Assembly: GCA_963969365.1 (NCBI GenBank)
Contig: OZ017755.1
Coordinates: forward strand, 2,108,001-2,172,000
Source: Asterochloris sp. CNOR1
Taxonomy: Eukaryota; Chlorophyta; Trebouxiophyceae; Trebouxiales; Trebouxiaceae
DNA: 64,000 nt
Direction: 5' to 3'
The position numbers and the translations under genes are program-made. Positions 59,516-64,000 of the stretch are shown here, piece after piece (the first letter of the stretch is position 1; each line of letters opens with the position of its first letter). The notes below the pieces were generated by a model. It had not been told where the DNA came from. It worked only from the letters and a program-made list of their open reading frames with translations, and did not search any database.

Positions 59516-62500
59516 TCACTGCTGCTGGGCATAGAACTGGTTGAGGTCCAGCTGCAGGAACAGGGGTCGCAGGTGGCCGCGCCCAGCAACGAATTTCAGC
59601 ACTTTGTATAGCATGCGGGTGCGGGTCTGCAGCTCCTGCATGCATTTCTGCAAGGCAGTCCAGGCCACATCGTCCCGCACCACTGCTGCAACGTCCTCTT
59701 CCTTCTGTGCTCTGCAGCCAGCATGAGCAGTGCTGGGAGGGAGCAGGCAGCGGCTGCAGCATATGTCCTTTGCCCCGCTGCTGCTGGCAGCTGCAGGGCC
59801 ACATTTGCTCACCCCTGGCCAGCAGACACCTGGAAAGCCATCACCTGTCAGTTGCATGGGAACGCAAAGGTGTACCGCTGCCGCAGCAGGCCACCTACGA
59901 CAGCCAGTCACATATTACAGAAGGGCATAACTGCACTGCTGTAAGATTCCCCTCAAGCTCAGGGTGACATGCAAGCCAAGAGTCAATGCCAAAGAGTCGA
60001 GCCAACTGGTGTGCTTGCTGGTGGCCCTGGAGTTCAGGATGCGCGGCAACAGCCAGCTCAGCTTTCACCAGGGCGGCACATGTCGACCGCCTGAGGCGCT
60101 CTTGAGTCGGCGTGGCAGTCTGGGAGCATCTAAAGATGACAGATGTGCTGTGCTGCCCCACTGAGCAGGCGGCTGATGCACGCCCCACCTGAGGCGGCCC
60201 AGAACAGCTCTGGAGCCAAGATTGTGCAGCCCCAACCAGCCCCAGCACTCATTGCAGTGCTTTGTGGCACCCACCTGAGGCGCCTCAGGTTGGCTAGGTT
60301 CCTGGATATCTCCAACTTGGACGTGTGTGCCATGCAGCCCACTCAGCACTCGCCAGACAAAGACACATCAGCCACATTGCCCTGATCTTGAAAATGCAAC
60401 AGACACTGCCAGAGCCTGTGATTGTATGCCGCACCTGAGGCGGCCCAAGGTGGCCCTGAAGTCAAGGATGCGCTGCAGGGCGGGCTCAATCACGCCGCGC
60501 AGCTCCCGCTTGTCTGGCGACAGGAGGCACTCCTGCATCGCGCTGCGCAGGTACTCCTGGTGGGCGTCGTGCAGCTCAGAGATGTCCACCACCTCAGCCT
60601 GCACAGCACACAAGCGCTTCTGCAGTTCTGATGGCGTACTGGAGTGCCCTGGGGCACCGTGCAGCTAAGAGATGTTCACCATCTCAGCGTGCACAGCAAG
60701 CAGGCGCCCCTGCAGTTGTGATGGCGTCCTGGAGTCGTGCAGCTCTGACATTTCCATCACATTAGCCCGCACAGCACACAGCTGTGGCTTGCAACCTCTT
60801 GTTTCAAATCAAAGATCTGCCTTGGCGTCGTGCAGCTCGGAAGTGTAGAGCACATTATGCGAGATGTGGAGGGTGGATGGCCAGAAAGATACCTGTAGCT
60901 ATTTGAATCATCAAACAAAGGCCTTGTTCATCACTTCAGGCTGCACAGCACAAATACAATGTTGCATGGGCTGGTCAGGCTTTCAGAGCAAAGCGCACAG
61001 GCATGTATGGGGCAAGTCCATCCGCCTTCCAAACACTGGTGGGAGTGCATGCACGCCTGCACCAATGCCTGACTCGTGGGTCAGGCTTGCCTCCTGGAAA
61101 TGAGATGCTTTGCTCTGTCTCAGCAGCCTCAAAGGTAGCCACACCTGAACATGCTCTTGGAAATGGAAGCTGCCAGCAGGTGCCCAGATGCCGAGATTCA
61201 GGCATAGGCACGACTGCATGTTTGCCTGAAGCTTGATTTTGGCCGCCATATAATGTTTCCTGTTCAGCAGTCTCCCCAACCTACCTCCACACGCTGCTGG
61301 AAGCGCTGCCAGCAGGCGCCCAGCAGCTGGGAGTGCATGTACGCCTGCACCGCGCCCAGGAAGTGCGCGGCCTCATGGCGGAACAGCTGCAGGGCTTGCA
61401 GTCGCTGCTGCACCCAGGCCGGCTGCGGCCCTGCTTCCCCGCCCCTGCCCCCACCCCCTGGCTTCTTGCTGCTGGCAGAGGGGTCCGACCCACGGGCCCC
61501 AGTGCCAGGGGACTGTTGGGGTGTCTGGCGGGAGGTGGGCCCCTTCAGCGGCAGCAGGTCGCCCCACAGGGCGGCCAGCAGGTGGGCCACCCGCTTCAGG
61601 CGCAACAGCATGCTGAAGATGGCGCCGTAGCTCTGGAGGCTCTCCTGTAGGCAGCAGCAGACAGTTGTAGTCGTGCAGGAGGGGCAGGAGTAGGTTCTGT
61701 AGCCAGACGCTGCATCTGGGGCAAGCCAGCCTGCTGTGGCCGGTCAACAAGGTTCAACAAATGTATCCGTACAGGAGTCCAGGAGACAGCAATGTGCCAG
61801 GCACACCACAGCTGCACCCCCGGTGGGCACCAGATATCAGCGGCTTGGATACAGTGGGCCTGTCAGAGCAGACAGGCTGTTCTGCGCAAGCGCCATTGCA
61901 GGGTCTGCCCTGGCAGTGTATCTGACCTCGCTCGGGTCTGCTCACCTCTGTCACAACTGCTGAGAGGGGCCAGTCCACCTGGAATGTCAGCTGGACTGTG
62001 TCCAGTGCTGTCAGCTTGTCATCGTGCACCCGGATGCCACCAATCAGCCTGCACAGCATACATGTACGCTAGAAGCTGCGCCATGCATCCCCTGCTGTTG
62101 GTGGAGCAGGCTGCCAAAGCTGGCGGCTCGCCGTCAACCCTGCTTGTCAGCTTACAGACCAGACCCATGCTCGAGGCTGTGGCACACAGCCGCTGATGTC
62201 AAAGCTGTCATCCGCACATATCAGCGTGCCGCTTCAGCCCACAGACCATGCCCATTAGCCCACACAGCACGCATGCTTGAGGCTGTGACTGCCTCATCTG
62301 CCGCTCCTTTTGCTATCTCCAGCATCCAGGCAGCTTGAGCCACCGCAACAGCATGTCTGCCTGTTCCGCCCTGAGGCGCAGCAGCTGGCGCGCTGCTCAA
62401 GTCCCTCTTGGCTTCCAGGACTGAGACATGTACAGTGGAGGCCCACCAGAGCTGCTAACCCCTAAACCCTCACCCAGGGCGTGGGCGGGTGTGCATGGCG

Positions 62501-64000
62501 CCACTGCTGCCAGCCGGCGATGCAGCCCTCATGCGGATCGGGCTCAGCATGGAGCCGCCGGGCGTGCTGCCTGCAGGCTCACGCTTGTGGCCGGCTGCCT
62601 GCACAGCGGGTGCGCCCTCGCACAGCTGCACCCCTAGACGCTCTGCAGGTGCAACAGCCATGTTATCAGCATGCACAGGAAGAGGTAGCCGCAGGGACAA
62701 AGCATATGCTTGCAGCTCGATGACAGGCCGAGGCAGGCAGGGGGTGCCAGGCACGGCAGAATCCTAGCAGAGGCAACAGAGACCATCAAGGCAAAGCGCC
62801 AGGGGCATAATTTTTGGCATTGTGCCTGGAGAAATTGTACCGATGTTCATTGCTGAAGTGGGCAAAGGACAGCTCCAAATGGCCAGAAGTTGTCTCATGC
62901 TGTTTGTAGTGCCCACCGATAAGATCTCTCATGCCTCGCCCGCAGATGCATCCACTTTACAGCTGGAACTCAGCCTCACTGTGAGCAGCCACATTGCTGT
63001 GCATCCCCTCTCAGACGCACAAAACGCTTGGTTGCCCAGCCCACTGTATGAGCACAGCCTGCTGCCATTTGATGGCAACCCTTGTCCCCGTGCAGCCATG
63101 TTCACCAGCATGCACTCACCTGTGTACATGTCCCCCTCACAACTGGAGCCCCGGAGTGCATCTGCAAGTGCATCCTGCAGTGCATGCTCCTGCAGGTCGC
63201 CTCCCTCGGCCGTGTGCCGGCACAGGCCCTCAGTGAGGGCGCCTGCCCAATCGCCCGCTTCCATGAAAAAGTAGCGCCGCAGGGCGCCCAACAGGTCCAG
63301 CAGCCGGAGCTCCTTCAGGAGCAGCCTGCATATGCACCGGGTTAGAAGCTGCTTGAGGAAAGAACATGATTGCCAAAGCAACCTTCGGGCGCCAGGAACA
63401 CCAGTCCCAAAAGCTCCCCAGCGCAGAGCTCCATCTGGAGCAGCCTGCAAGCACCAGTGGGTGCCAGAGTATATCAACAACGCATCTCAGGGCTAGATGC
63501 ATCGACTGGCAGGAGAAGGTTCTACGCAGCCAGGCCCCTGCAGACGCCATGCATTGCAACACAAGCCTGCAGTGAGCGGCTCCTCTGGTGCAGCATGAGC
63601 ATATCGGAGGCAAGCTGGCAAGCAAGCTGGTGGGGTGTCATAGAGAGCTGGCAGCTGCACCATGCCAGTCGCCCCTGACCATACATATGGTTCACACAGC
63701 TTACCCTAAGCTTGATCCTGCCACACGTCAGTGCAGCGGCGCTCACCCTGCGCACACGCAACCATGTGCCGGCAGTACAAATCATTCCTTCAGTCTGCCC
63801 CGTGCTCACCCCATGCAGGCCCGGCTGATGCAGCGATACTGGTCCAGCAGGCTGCTGATGATGCAAGCATCCAGCACCACTGGCAGCGGCTCCAAGGCCT
63901 CTTCTGTGCCCTCATCCTCAGCTTGCATTGCCATTCCTGCAGGCAGCAGTAACAGCGTGGTCATTGCCGGCACTGAAGGGAATGCACGAGTGCTGGGCCC
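59516..64000 (-). CDS. Gamma-tubulin complex component (GCP family), 5' end outside window
   Basis: Exons seen: 63936-63809, (one unresolved exon near 63740-63690), 63325-63120, 62570-62474, 62048-61946, 61644-61285, 60598-60435, 59711-59516. From 63325 onward every phase agrees. GCP proteins build the gamma-tubulin ring that nucleates microtubules. The linker and GRIP2 domain are visible: PLPVVLDACIISSLLDQY, ELRLLDLLGALRRYFFMEAG with DWAGALTEGL, QLTFQVDWPLSAVV, ESLQSYGAIFSMLLRLKRV with AHLLAALW, RHEAAHFLGAVQAYMHSQLL, DISELHDAHQEYLRSAMQ with ECLLSPDK, and the short C-terminus RPLFLQLDLNQFYAQ. The 'AH-YL...CLLSPDKREL' block resembles GCP3 and GCP2 more than GCP4-6, but I cannot assign the paralogue. 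A Gly/Ser/Pro-rich insert of ~45 residues (ASSKKPGGGGRGGEAG) sits after the LWGDLLPLK helix. Its N-terminal GRIP1 domain is beyond the right edge. Confidence 0.92.
60020..60310 (-). repeat. Serial echoes of GCP exon 60598-60435 donor edge
   Basis: The plus-strand block 'cacctgaggcggcccaa' at the exon end (60432-60450) recurs at 60187 ('cacctgaggcggcccag'), 60272 ('cacctgaggcgcctcag') and about 60088 ('accgcctgaggcgctc'). All lie in the downstream intron. Confidence 0.75.
60645..60865 (-). repeat. Three serial echoes of GCP exon 60598-60435 acceptor edge
   Basis: The plus-strand edge 'gtgcagctcagagatgtcca' to 'ctcagcctgcacagcac' (60569-60610) recurs at 60659-60700 ('gtgcagctaagagatgttca', 'ctcagcgtgcacagca'), 60737-60780 ('gtgcagctctgacatttcca', 'tagcccgcacagcac') and 60831-60860 ('gtgcagctcggaagtg'). 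The spacing is about 80-95 bp and each copy retains a splice-acceptor-like block. Confidence 0.85.
61030..61080 (-). repeat. Echo of GCP exon 61644-61285 donor edge
   Basis: Plus-strand 'gggagtgcatgcacgcctgcacc' style block at about 61041-61063 matches 'gggagtgcatgtacgcctgc' at 61329-61348 inside the exon, about 290 bp away. Confidence 0.6.
63385..63455 (-). repeat. Echo of GCP exon 63325-63120 acceptor edge
   Basis: Plus-strand 'gagctccatctggagcagcc' (63428-63447) matches 'gagctccttcaggagcagcc' (63307-63326) at the exon start, with further weak matches to the left ('ggcgccaggaacaccag' against 'ggcgcccaacaggtccag'). Confidence 0.7.

Noticed and set aside
60020-60865. Serial short repeats considered as a CRISPR array
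   Set aside because: The repeats are diverged, of unequal spacing, contain splice-site blocks and match the adjacent exon of a eukaryotic gene.

Overview
The window is eukaryotic nuclear DNA, most likely from a green alga and plausibly a trebouxiophyte. The genes are broken by dozens of small GT-AG (and some GC-AG) introns, whose acceptors are almost all (C/T)GCAG. Coding parts are GC-rich and genes lie on both strands. The gene set is plant/algal in flavour: UDP-xylose synthase, a TKL-type receptor kinase with HLDLK and DVG motifs, and a large Ala/Thr/Pro-rich secreted protein. I rebuilt gene models by hand by requiring splice sites and reading phases to agree; nine models close in frame over about 100 introns.

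Layout, left to right. 281-1725 (-): thiamine-phosphate synthase/TenI family, divergent from 2322-7048 (+): UDP-glucuronate decarboxylase (UDP-xylose synthase). 7501-17342 (-): about 800-residue protein with a degenerate tyrosine-recombinase/Ndc10-like module and a basic, coiled, Ala-rich tail. 17343-22374: mostly without a gene I can defend, with a possible non-LTR retrotransposon remnant. 22375-24422 (+): rhomboid-family intramembrane protease (N-terminus not found). 24599-38482 (+): 24-exon secreted mucin-like protein of about 2,176 residues. 39117-44174 (+): 17-exon receptor-like kinase of about 608 residues. 44505-55036 (-): translation initiation factor eIF3 subunit b. About 56260-57776 (-): unrecognised gene, divergent from 58014-59307 (+): MOSC-domain protein. 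59516-beyond 64000 (-): gamma-tubulin complex component, cut by the window edge.

Most genes are unrelated housekeeping genes. The pairing that may matter biologically is the secreted mucin-like protein and, 635 bp downstream on the same strand, a receptor kinase. Both are extracellular-facing, and UDP-xylose made by the first plus-strand enzyme is a typical donor for algal wall and matrix glycans. Any functional link is inference.

The strongest unexplained signal is structural: across at least seven genes, introns carry degenerate copies ('echoes') of the neighbouring exon edge, including the splice junction, often two or three in series. Together with about 5% GC-AG introns, 14-29 nt micro-exons and a run of ten symmetric phase-1 mucin exons, this suggests a genome in which junction-spanning tandem duplication has been an active force in intron and exon growth.
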